Below, piece by piece: positions 30,101 through 35,295 of a stretch of 64,000 nt of DNA. The position numbers were made by a program, and so were the translations under genes. Numbering within the stretch: position 1 is the first letter of the stretch; the number at the start of each line of letters is the position of its first letter. The notes beneath the pieces were generated by a model. It searched no databases. It saw only the letters and a list, made by a program, of their open reading frames with translations, and was not told the origin of the DNA. The stretch is from Pegoplata infirma (lineage: Eukaryota > Arthropoda > Insecta > Diptera > Anthomyiidae): NCBI GenBank assembly GCA_963921195.1, contig OY992537.1:50926313-50990312 (forward strand), read 5' to 3'.

Positions 30101-31640
30101 TTGAAAAAAATCAAATATTTAGCGATCTAACAAACTTTAAAAATTAATTGCTCAACAATACGAAAAAACCTCTCTCTGAAATTTTGACAGCGTTAAAAGG
30201 ACATTCTAAGCTTTAATACAAAATTTTCATTTTGGAAATCCATGGTGTCCTTCCCAGGACACTTCATATTTTTATATACAATATTATTTTTATTAGTTTT
30301 TTCTTACGACTTACGGTTTCCGAGCACACAAATTTTAAAAAACAAAACCTATGTTACATTTTATTAAACAGCTGGTGAATTTTTTTTATTCACCAGTAGG
30401 TGAATTATTATCCAAGCTACGAACCTTTTTGGTTTTAAGAAAATTGCAACAGTAATTCTTATTTTTTTTTTCTTTTATTCGATAGCTTATATAGTCAAAC
30501 CGAGGTGGTGTCCTGCATGACTTTTAAAACTAAGCACAAGCCTAAAAACATTATCATGTTAAAATTTGTTTCTCACTTACCGATATCTCCAACGATTAAA
30601 CATACTATTCGCTTCTTTTCGTTCAGCAGTCAATTCCAATTTTGTTCCTCTTTTTAAATTTGTTAAAGAATTTTGTAAAACAAAATCAACGACTGCCTTT
30701 TTCATGGCAAAAATATAATCGGATTTAATTTCATCAATATTTTCATTTAAAGCCATGGACCATTTATTTAAAATATCTGGAATTTGACTTTTAATTCTAT
30801 AATGTTGATGAGAGAAAAAATTAAGAGAGGGAGGGTAAATGAAGAAGCAATTAAACTATTAAAAGTTAACAAAACTTTTGTCTTTCATTTACAACACAAA
30901 ACACAAAAGGACTGTCGTCAACTCACCTATTTAAGACTTTTTTACTCATTGGTGATACATGTATGGTATCAATGCCATGTTTAATATAATAGTAATAACG
31001 TAAAACTTCCTTTTCTTCCTTATTGGGAAATTCAGCATCCAAATCAATGGCAGCAGTGCCTACACCATTACCATCATCATCATCAGCAGCAGCATCTTCA
31101 TCATCTTTACGGGCAATTAATTCGACTAACTTTTTGCGAAAGTTTTCTCGTTCCAAACGCATTTGCATGTAAGAAGGTCGTCCTAAAATATGTACAAAAA
31201 AAAGAATGATAAAAATGGAGAGTGGCATGTTACAAATAATGGTAAAACATTGAATTCCATTAATGTGTAATCATGTGTAACAAATTCTAACCATGCCATA
31301 CATATTTTCTAAAATGACTGTTGTTCCTTCCAACACTTACTTTCTTTCTTTTTGGCCTGTACTCTGCGCTTGGAACGCATTTCTTTGGTATGACATAGTA
31401 GACTGTCAGGTATACTGGTTGATAGCATTTTTCCATCTAATATTTCACTTGTACACTCTGGCATATTTAGTTCATACCAGAGACGTCGTGAATTATATTC
31501 AGGATTTGCTTTCGAACGCAAAATACTTTGTAGCATATCGGGTCGTGGGCGATTGTAAATGAATTTTTGTTTTGAACATGGTCTCTTAATGGCAGTAGAT
31601 CCACTGCTTGAGGTATGTTGGGATGTTGGTTTTCGGATTG
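1..31640 (-). CDS. Axonemal inner-arm dynein heavy chain, N-terminal part (7 exons, partial)
   Basis: Motor subunit of ciliary/flagellar inner dynein arms; the exons here encode only the tail and the start of the linker, before the AAA+ ring. Exons on the minus strand: 31640-31341, 31182-30927, 30796-30581, 9848-9686, 9533-9300, 4926-3637, 119-1. All introns are GT-AG and the phases join without a break (1,2,2,0,0,0 after each exon), about 860 residues. Family signs: YYIKHGID and AVVDFVLQ in the tail, NPGF at the start of exon 6, FQWY and KAQIL in the linker precursor, and NPGMKTRHWE in the last exon, a hallmark of the dynein N2/linker region. The short tail fits the DNAH3/7/12 group (fly Dhc36C or Dhc62B); I cannot choose between them. 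The reading frame is open throughout. Expected expression is in sperm and ciliated sensory neurons (family knowledge). The 5' end is upstream of 31640; the 3' part lies beyond position 1. Confidence 0.9.
120..1734. repeat. Dynein intron: satellite-like units plus a mini-me-like repeat
   Basis: No coding exon seen. A unit of roughly 250-290 bp containing GAGCAATGTT, GGGTTCATCCGCTATGAGT and ACCAGATTTGTGACC occurs at about 1265-1440 and 1540-1730 on the plus strand and about 226-470 on the minus strand. Between the inverted and direct units lies the mini-me-like repeat at 479-1183. Confidence 0.6.
479..1183 (-). repeat. mini-me-like dispersed repeat
   Basis: Read on the minus strand: TTTATACCCTCCACTC start, TTGTCATTCCGTTTG, ATAAAGTATATATATTCATG, then tandem GTCY units (GTCCGTCCGTCTGTC), a body with AACTTTTGAACCACTGGACC, and an ACTTGTTTT end at 479. 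The (TA)n - core - (GTCY)n layout is that described for mini-me elements of Diptera. No protein is encoded. Confidence 0.65.
1735..3540 (-). mobile_element. LOA-type LINE, 5'-truncated copy (1.8 kb)
   Basis: A near-identical but shorter sister of the element at 34046-38947, inserted in the dynein F-G intron in gene-sense orientation. It starts inside the reverse transcriptase (GTCATCCCAGAATCG) and ends with the family 3' tail of CCTAACC repeats. A 6-bp candidate target duplication ACTATA lies at 1729-1734 and 3541-3546. A 156-bp in-frame deletion is present near 2815. The very few substitutions compared with the long copy suggest recent retrotransposition. Confidence 0.9.
1833..3540 (-). pseudogene. 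LOA LINE ORF2 fragment: reverse transcriptase C-terminal half, RNase H, zinc knuckle
   Basis: Open frame of about 570 codons from the truncation point to the natural stop at 1833. In order: RT palm with YADD in AYADDVAIAV, thumb, RNase H (FYTDGS, YQAEMLAIKE, IYTDSQAAV, PGHRDIPGN), and a CCHC motif (CRSCMDEEELETIEHFICHC). It lacks the endonuclease, the first RT blocks, and 52 residues between MASMC and ILKKIT relative to the long copy. It has no promoter or start of its own, so it is dead on arrival. Confidence 0.9.
3637..4926 (-). CDS. Dynein heavy chain exon F (large linker-precursor exon)
   Basis: The largest exon, 430 codons, phase 0 at both ends. Acceptor TTTCAACAG ends at 4927, donor GTAAGTTT begins at 3636. 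It opens KCNPGFKISLMLEDED and includes IRMGLYEFHREKF, EYEAIAKKAL, NTFQWYLKLPSIFEEHR, YKRKAQILDNRL and EETSYGWELSQY, all in the order seen in DNAH7-type proteins. It is uninterrupted by transposons although both flanking introns carry LINEs. The open frame appears to continue past the donor to about 3490, but that part is intronic and LINE-derived. Confidence 0.93.
5073..8727 (-). mobile_element. LOA-type LINE, old deleted copy, split by another LOA copy
   Basis: Minus-strand remnant in the dynein intron 4927-9299. Its 3' tail is at 5073-5161, the end of ORF2 at about 6957-7205, then a junction near 7240 where most of RT and RNase H is missing, followed by endonuclease (about 7300-7850) and ORF1 (up to 8727, with TQSFSEV and IPRDKWSLVETKLNEI on the minus strand near 8640-8490). 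Stops and frameshifts are frequent. A plus-strand copy (5174-6944) sits inside it. Confidence 0.8.
5174..6944 (+). mobile_element. LOA-type LINE, 5'-truncated copy nested in an older copy
   Basis: Begins CATTGTCTGGTCTGG, corresponding to about 37011 in the long copy, and ends in the family 3' UTR and ACCTAA tail. It carries RT (GCATATAATGACGACG where the YADD codons should be), RNase H (ATTTGGGTCGCAGGG region) and the C-terminal part, broken by several stops. Flanked by ATTCCCCTATTA (5162-5173) and ATTCCCCTACTA (6945-6956), a 12-bp target duplication with one mismatch. The outer flanks together make the 3' UTR of an opposite-strand LOA copy. Confidence 0.85.
8728..9299. repeat. Non-coding intron with a dispersed repeat fragment
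   Basis: Holds a sequence with TCCAAACATGGACGGATTGG and ACTGAATATCGG that recurs near 20200-20340, so it is another interspersed repeat. No exon is visible between the LINE remnant and dynein exon E. Confidence 0.45.
9300..9533 (-). CDS. Dynein heavy chain exon E
   Basis: Follows a 152-bp intron; acceptor CATAG at 9538-9534, donor GTAAGT from 9299. Encodes 78 residues including LLENQWYGEIH and FYNCVGALMTQQLED, matching the part of DNAH7-like chains that reads FFNCAAALMTLQL. Starts and ends in phase 0. Confidence 0.88.
9686..9848 (-). CDS. Dynein heavy chain exon D
   Basis: Acceptor TTTTCAG at 9855-9849 and donor GTAATA from 9685. Encodes 54 residues including LFCIHRSVASILELW and VKELSKVGTPFELFDFA. 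Ends in phase 0. The donor is weaker than the others (GTAATA). Confidence 0.87.
10675..12213. mobile_element. MITE-like element with internal tandem duplication
   Basis: Left end CACTGATAGAAA at 10675; inverted right end TTTCTATCAGTG at 11723 and again at 12213. Rich in TAATGAAA. The segment about 11137-11723 is repeated in direct orientation at 11727-12213 (both contain ATATAAAATTAATAATTTA and TATGAAGCGTTTTTC). No clear target duplication. Possibly two copies sharing one boundary. Confidence 0.55.
12300..13671. repeat. 35-bp minisatellite array, left part
   Basis: Tandem units of about 35 bp around TCTCAGAATCTGAGAC followed by TTTTTCTATACGAAAAATG. Each unit contains the palindrome CTCAGAATCTGAG. 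Units vary by point changes and short deletions. Open frames across it are by-products of the repeat. The array resumes at 15818; fragments recur near 18180-18300 and 47090-47220. Confidence 0.85.
14015..15341. mobile_element. hAT-type MITE with CCCGGGAATT-rich ends
   Basis: Terminal inverted repeats TAGAGTTTTTC / GAAAAACTCTA flanked by an exact 8-bp duplication GTTATTAT (14007-14014 and 15342-15349). Both ends carry GGGAATTCCCGGG-type palindromes. Interrupted by a mini-me-like repeat (14389-14997). The 8-bp duplication is typical of hAT elements; no transposase is present. Confidence 0.75.
14389..14997 (+). repeat. mini-me-like dispersed repeat
   Basis: TTTATACCCTCCACTT start, ATAAAGTATATATATTC, GTCCGTCTGTCCGTC, then the GTGGAGGGTATC and CGGCAAGGCCGAAT end, finishing TTTTTTACTTGTT. 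Complete in layout and nested in the hAT-type MITE. Confidence 0.65.
15818..16115. repeat. 35-bp minisatellite array, right part
   Basis: Continuation of the 12300-13671 array after the MITE insertion, with units such as AGAATCTGAGACTTTT. More diverged toward 16115. Confidence 0.75.
16116..16764. other. Intronic sequence, nothing recognised
   Basis: No open frame with protein-like composition or family motif. No clear repeat boundary visible by eye. Confidence 0.4.
16765..17289. repeat. Foldback repeat plus short tandem duplication
   Basis: Left arm (about 16765-16920: AAAACTGCATTTACAG, CCTTTTAAAAGGACTTC, GAGGAGGATCTCCCC) returns inverted at about 17055-17225. The segment GTTTTACTACATTTAGTC around 17205-17265 is then duplicated at 17272-17289 and continues after the inserted MITE at 17808. 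Confidence 0.65.
17290..17807. mobile_element. TA-flanked MITE, CCCAGTCAGAAA ends (518 bp)
   Basis: Perfect 12-bp terminal inverted repeats CCCAGTCAGAAA / TTTCTGACTGGG flanked by TA (17288-17289, 17808-17809). The uninterrupted target is preserved next door as CTCTAGTTTCAAACG at about 17219-17233. Internal sequence includes CCAACGTTGG palindromes. No coding capacity. Tc1/mariner-type by its duplication. Confidence 0.85.
17860..18443. other. Intronic low-complexity sequence
   Basis: Contains degraded AGATTCTGAGACATT pieces of the 35-bp minisatellite (about 18180-18300). No gene seen. Confidence 0.4.
18446..21423. mobile_element. CACTCAAAA-ended MITE, expanded 3-kb copy
   Basis: Ends CACTCAAAAAAAAACGTGGG and AATTATTTTGAGTG, flanked by TA (18444-18445, 21424-21425). 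The first and last parts match the 259-bp copy at 23356-23614, so about 2.7 kb of unrelated sequence has entered this copy, including CAGCAGCAAGCAGCAGAC and its inverted partner (19320-19515) and a TCCAAACATGGA repeat near 20215. No transposase found. Confidence 0.6.
21426..23355. other. Intronic diverged repeats, no gene
   Basis: Includes a TCATCAATATGATGAA-rich stretch (22290-22375), which recurs at 24890-25070, and A/T-rich sequence with CGATATCTTTTGAACGG. Open frames are short and not protein-like. Confidence 0.4.
23356..23614. mobile_element. CACTCAAAA-type MITE, short copy (259 bp)
   Basis: Begins CACCCAAAAAAAAACGTGGG and ends TTATTTTGAGTG, flanked by TA (23354-23355, 23615-23616). Shares AGTCCAAAATGATCTAGTG with the 18446 copy. 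It lies between mini-me-like fragments (23290-23350 and 23635-23992) and probably inserted into one such repeat. Confidence 0.75.
23617..26050. repeat. mini-me-like fragment and diverged intronic repeats
   Basis: 23635-23992 carries the AAATCGGTTCAGAAGTTATG body and the GTGGAGGGTATC - GGCCGAAT - TTTTTTACTTGTT end of a mini-me-like repeat. 24000-24880 is A/T-rich with no gene. 24890-25070 has TCATATTGATGA inverted repeats. Confidence 0.45.
26051..26828. repeat. GATGAAAAAAAAT array with a mini-me-like fragment
   Basis: Short tandem GATGAAAAAAA(T) units at 26055-26200 and 26700-26820, with a TTACCAGCTGGTAA palindrome at about 26208-26217. A minus-strand mini-me-like fragment lies at about 26347-26715. 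The array continues at 27787-27960 beyond the inserted foldback. Confidence 0.55.
26829..27779. mobile_element. Mutator-like foldback element with GC-rich palindromic core (copy 1)
   Basis: Terminal inverted repeats GGGCGCTATGAAAAAACCCC / inverted partner, flanked by AAAATAT (26822-26828 and 27780-27786). The arms are tandem CCCCAAAATGAAA-like units. The core at about 27181-27404 is a near-perfect palindrome starting GCGTAGCCGGCCTTCGG and containing CCATGCATTAAACCCACCC. The same core, reversed, occurs at 59562-59787. Non-coding. Confidence 0.65.
27962..30562. repeat. Direct-repeat pair enclosing two inverted repeats
   Basis: A segment of about 200 bp starting CCAGCTGGTGAA and containing GGTTTTAAGAAAAT, TATATAGTCAAAC and GGTGGTGTCCTGCA occurs at 27962-28172 and, same orientation, at 30361-30562, ending 18 bp from the exon C donor. 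Between them: a mini-me-like body (28250-28500), a large inverted repeat (arms about 28560-28875 and 29360-29645 with CAAAAAGATGAATTTC), and a second inverted repeat (about 29929-30100 / 30120-30260 with ATCCATGGTGTCCT). Confidence 0.65.
30581..30796 (-). CDS. Dynein heavy chain exon C
   Basis: Follows a 130-bp intron. Encodes IPDILNKWSMALNE, SDYIFAMKKAVVDFVLQ and ends WRYR, the conserved tail segment of inner-arm dyneins. Donor GTAAGTG at 30580. The next exon is 20.7 kb away; the split Arg codon (CG + T) is completed exactly by exon D. Confidence 0.88.
30927..31182 (-). CDS. Dynein heavy chain exon B
   Basis: Separated from exon A by a 158-bp intron. Encodes RPSYMQMRLERENF, a run of acidic residues (ARKDDEDAAADDDDG), then EVLRYYYYIKHGID, which resembles the tail of DNAH7-type chains. 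Donor GTGAGT follows at 30926; ends in phase 2. Confidence 0.85.
31341..31640 (-). CDS. Dynein heavy chain exon A (first recognised coding exon)
   Basis: Acceptor AG at 31642-31641 and donor GTAAGTG starting at 31340. The exon begins with the last two bases of a split codon, so a coding exon must lie upstream. It encodes about 100 residues, including NRPRPDMLQ and a Lys/Arg-rich end (RSKRRVQAKKK). It ends in phase 1, matching exon B. Confidence 0.8.
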
Positions 31641-31686
31641 CTGGAATAGATTTATGTAAATTTTATTAGTTTAAATTGAATTCCCA

Positions 31687-32867
31687 CACTGAAAAAAATA
31701 ACTATACTGAAATTAAATAAACACTGTTATTAATTTAAGTAAACAAATTTTTTTGAATTTACTTCAACTTATCTTAATATAAGGTGGTTTTACTTAAAAC
31801 AAAGAAAATAAACTTAAATATAGTACATGCAAATACTTGAAAAAGCACAAGAGCTTTCCTTAATTTGTTTTTTTAAATTAAGTTAAATATTCTTTACGTT
31901 TATGGCGAATTGATTGCATTTAAGAAAATAAGGGTTTAATAAAAAATTTAGTTTTACTTAAAAGAAAAAAATTTAAATTGTGTGCAAAAAAAATAAATAA
32001 GTACGTAACTTACTTAAAAATAGTATAGACATTTTCAAGACCTTCAATCAAATAAGTACTAATCTTTAATTTCAAAACGCATTTTCTTTAATTTAATTAA
32101 TTTTTGTTTTAATTTAAGAAAAAAGTAATCTTTATTTTATTGATTTCATTGACTTTATTTGAATCCATATCTTCATCAGTTTAAGAAAGAATTTACTTAA
32201 CTTAAGGAAAAAATACTTTAGGTATTTTGGGGACCACATCTGGGGGCCCATCTGGAGACCCCATGAGACCCTAACTTTAAATCCAAATTTCGATTTTCGC
32301 GGAATTTTCAAATGCCTATAACTCTGCAAATACTGCAGATACGAAAAAAGTTCTAAAGGCATTTTTGTAGTCCTTAACTTGTAGAATAAGACCGCTGAAG
32401 ACCCCAAAGCCCTCCGAGTTATAGTTTTCGAGTTATTTCATGATCAAATTTATCAAGACCCCATTCCCATATCTCGAAAACTAAGTTAGATAGAGCGATT
32501 CTGACCAAAATTTTGGATCAAAATCCATAGTGACCCTATAATAGTGTACGCACATACTCATGGGCGGACCCCATATATTGGGGGCCCGTGGGGCCCACAT
32601 TGGGACTCCATAGGGTCCAGAGAATCCGTAAGATTAAGGAAATTTTTACTTATTTTAAAAAAATATTTTTCCTGTGGATAAAAACAATTAAACTTATATT
32701 AAGTACAATTTTACTTACTTTTAAGATATATTTAAGTAAATACATTACTATGTTTTAGGAAAAAATATACTTGGAAGAAGAATTAATATCTTTGGAGCCC
32801 TCGCATACCCTTCTTTTTTTAAATTAAGTACAACATGCTTTAAAAATGGTAAAGTTTTTTTTCAGTG
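31687..32867. mobile_element. CACTGAAAA-ended MITE-like element
   Basis: Ends CACTGAAAAAAATAAC and GTTTTTTTTCAGTG, flanked by CA on both sides (31685-31686, 32868-32869). Arms rich in TTTAAGTAAA-like words. The middle (32220-32640) carries a CCATCTGGAGACCCC-type repeat also seen near 58560-58880 and 61750-62170. No coding capacity. Confidence 0.5.
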
Positions 32868-33056
32868 CAGGCAGAAAAGTGGCAACAAAGTGCCGTAGGT
32901 TCTTAAAGCGCTGGCAAAGTACCTTAAAACCCAAATATATATCGTTGTAGCAGCGCTTCAAATACAAAATTTGAAAAATTAAAACTTTAAAGCACTTCAA
33001 TTTCTTGAAGTACTGGACAAATACTTCCATTTCCACATAAATAAAGTATTTTCCCA

Positions 33057-33625
33057 CACTTAGAAAATTATTGCAGTTACTACATGACGGTCATTTGTGT
33101 AGTAAGTAGTAGTTGTGTTTTTCAACTACAATTTCAGTTGTTTTTGCATGCAAAATATCAAACAACTGTTCTTTGTAGTCGTTTTAAAAAACAAATACAA
33201 AAAAATGACGACATTGTAGTAACAGTTGTTTTATGTAGTTGATTTTGGTCTATAAAAAAAATTATAATTTTCTAGAAATTTTTAGAAAAACAGATGTGCA
33301 GGAATTATTTCCAAATAATTTTAACCGTTTTTGACGTTTAGAAGTTTTTTTTTGTTAATAAAAAAATTCAGACAAAACAACTGTAATTTGATGTAGTTTT
33401 TACAGTTTTTTGTAGTTGTTAATCAATAGTTAAAAACAACAACAATTTTTGGTTGATTTTACCGTAAAATGTAGTGGACGCCTAAACAACAACAAATTAG
33501 TAGCCCGTGAGATAATCTCAAACTTAATAATTAACAAAATATTGGCCATAAACAAAATATAATAACAAATGTAGTAGTTTTAACTGTCTTTTGTAGTGGA
33601 TTCTACCGTCATAATTTTTTGAGTG
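33057..33625. mobile_element. CACTT/CACTC-ended MITE-like element
   Basis: Left end CACTTAGAAAATTAT, inverted right end ATAATTTTTTGAGTG, flanked by CA on both sides. Internal TGTAGTTGTT words are repeated in both orientations. A related fragment lies at about 40634-40800 (CTCATAAAATTATG). Confidence 0.5.
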
Positions 33626-34045
33626 CAGGATTTTAAACCAAAAAATGTAATAACGAACAAAATTTTAAAATTTTCTTAGTCCCACACATTTTTTGCGTTT
33701 TTTTTTCAAAAATGATTTTTAAAAAAAGAATTTTTTATAAATTTTGAAAAAAAATTTTGGAACCTTTTCGAAGTCCCGGACATAAAGTAAAATTTAATAA
33801 ATTTAAAAATATAAAATAATCTTGTAACATAAATTGTACAAAAGTACTGCCAAAGCACTTTTAAGATTGTAATTTGAAGCGCTGGCCAAACGTTCCATTT
33901 TACAAAAAATAAGTGCTTTGGCAGTACATACCATAGATGGGACTAATTAATTAAAGGGACCAATTAATTGATGGTTTAATTACCATTTGATTGATGTCAA
34001 TGGTAATGAAATTTTTTTCATTACCATTAGTTGTATCAATTGTAC

Positions 34046-35295
34046 AAAGGTCAAAGGTCAGGCACAACCAGAGAAGGCTTTGTTTGAAAATAATTAACAG
34101 ACTAAGCCAACTCGATGGAACGAAGCTCTCCGAACGTGAGAAGGCGTCGCTATCATGGGCGAAAGGAGTCATTGAAGAACAGGACAAACTTTCGGCAATG
34201 CGCGCATCTGACAAACAGAGCGCTGTTTCGGCCTCGTCATCGAAGTCTGGTAAAAGGTTGCGCTCGCCCGACGAGAAACCTTTACCTAAAAGATCTAAGG
34301 TGACCGGCAACGTCTGGACTCAGTCTTTTAGTGAAGTGGTGAAAGGTAACTTCGTTAGGGCTGTGATAAACAGGCAAAATGGGGATTGTAGTATTCCAAG
34401 GGACAAGTGGAGTTTAGTTGAAACTAAACTAAATGAAATCTACTATAGGCTTCTTGAGAGTATGCCTGATTTTCTCCCTACTACTGTCAACGCAGGTTGG
34501 TATCAGGGGCGAGTAAAACTCGTTGCTTTTGGAAACGAAAGATCCGCAGCCGTGTTTAAGGTTGCCATTAGCCAAGTGGGAGAGTTATGGCCTGGAGCCA
34601 GACTGGACGTTGTGGAAAAACATGATATCCCCTCGCAACCCAGAGCTCATGCATGGATCCCAATGGCTACAAGTGACACTGCGGTGATTCTAAAGATGAT
34701 AAAAGTCTGCAATCCTGACCTTCCAACTCAGAATTGGCAAATTGCCAGATTGGGTGAGATGGAGGGCGCTCGTCGTCAAGCAGTGGTCTTGGTTAATGAG
34801 GAATCGCTTCCGCTTTTAGCCAGGACTGACGGCATTATTAGATTTGGCTTTTTTCATATAAGAGTCAATGTCTACAAGGGCGACCAGAAGCCTATTTTGG
34901 AAGCAGACAAGCCAGTGGCAGAGTCGGCTGGGGAGGAGAATCTGGAAAAGGTTGATATTCAGCTGACCGATTCTAGGCTGATGGGAGATGCATCTGGCAT
35001 TTTCGAAACCGAATCTGGTAACGAATGCGACCTCTGTGATGGCACGGAGGATAAAGCTGATGCCACTATGGGTGACATTCAGGACGAGGCCCATGCAGTG
35101 AGGAATTCGGAGAGTTCTGTTGCCTCCGATTCAGAACAGATGGGACACATATCTGGCTTATTCGACACCGAATCTGGGGACGAATGCGACCTCTATGATA
35201 ACACGGAGGATGAAGCCAATAACACGGTGGTGGAAAGGATGGTGGAAAAAAAGCAAGATGTTGCGGTTCCTACAAATAAACCTCCATCACTGTAA
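34046..35295 (+). CDS. LOA LINE ORF1 protein (DUF4780-like), 5'-incomplete
   Basis: Open to the stop at 35293-35295. An N-terminal basic segment (KRLRSPDEKPLPKRSK) is followed by the conserved region TQSFSEVVKG, IPRDKWSLVETKLNEI, WYQGRVKLVAFGNERS, PGARLDVVEKHDIP and NPDLPTQNW, which fits the DUF4780 domain of dipteran LINE ORF1 proteins (nucleic-acid chaperone role assumed). The C-terminus is acidic with two imperfect repeats (SGIFETESGNECDL / SGLFDTESGDECDL). The first in-element Met is at 34198; the frame also runs upstream to an ATG at 33991 in the surrounding MITE. Overlaps ORF2 by 38 bases. Confidence 0.85.

Larger units (their letters stand above)
9849..30580 (-). other. 20.7-kb dynein intron filled with repeats
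   Basis: Bounded by the exon C donor (30580) and exon D acceptor (9849), whose split codon joins correctly. No conserved exon was recognised within. Contents by position: A/T-rich low complexity (9850-10670), TAATGAAA element (10675-12213), 35-bp minisatellite (12300-16115) with nested MITEs, foldback (16765-17230) with a MITE, CACTCAAAA-ended MITEs (18446-21423; 23356-23614), diverged repeats (21430-26050), GATGAAAAAA arrays and a Mutator-like foldback (26050-27960), and direct/inverted repeats (27962-30562). Confidence 0.75.
31641..33924. other. Repeat-rich sequence upstream of dynein exon A
   Basis: No exon recognised here. It contains two CACT-ended elements (31687-32867, 33057-33625). 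Flanking pieces look like the left part of a larger element with CCCAC...CAGAAA ends whose right end is at about 39531. Confidence 0.4.
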
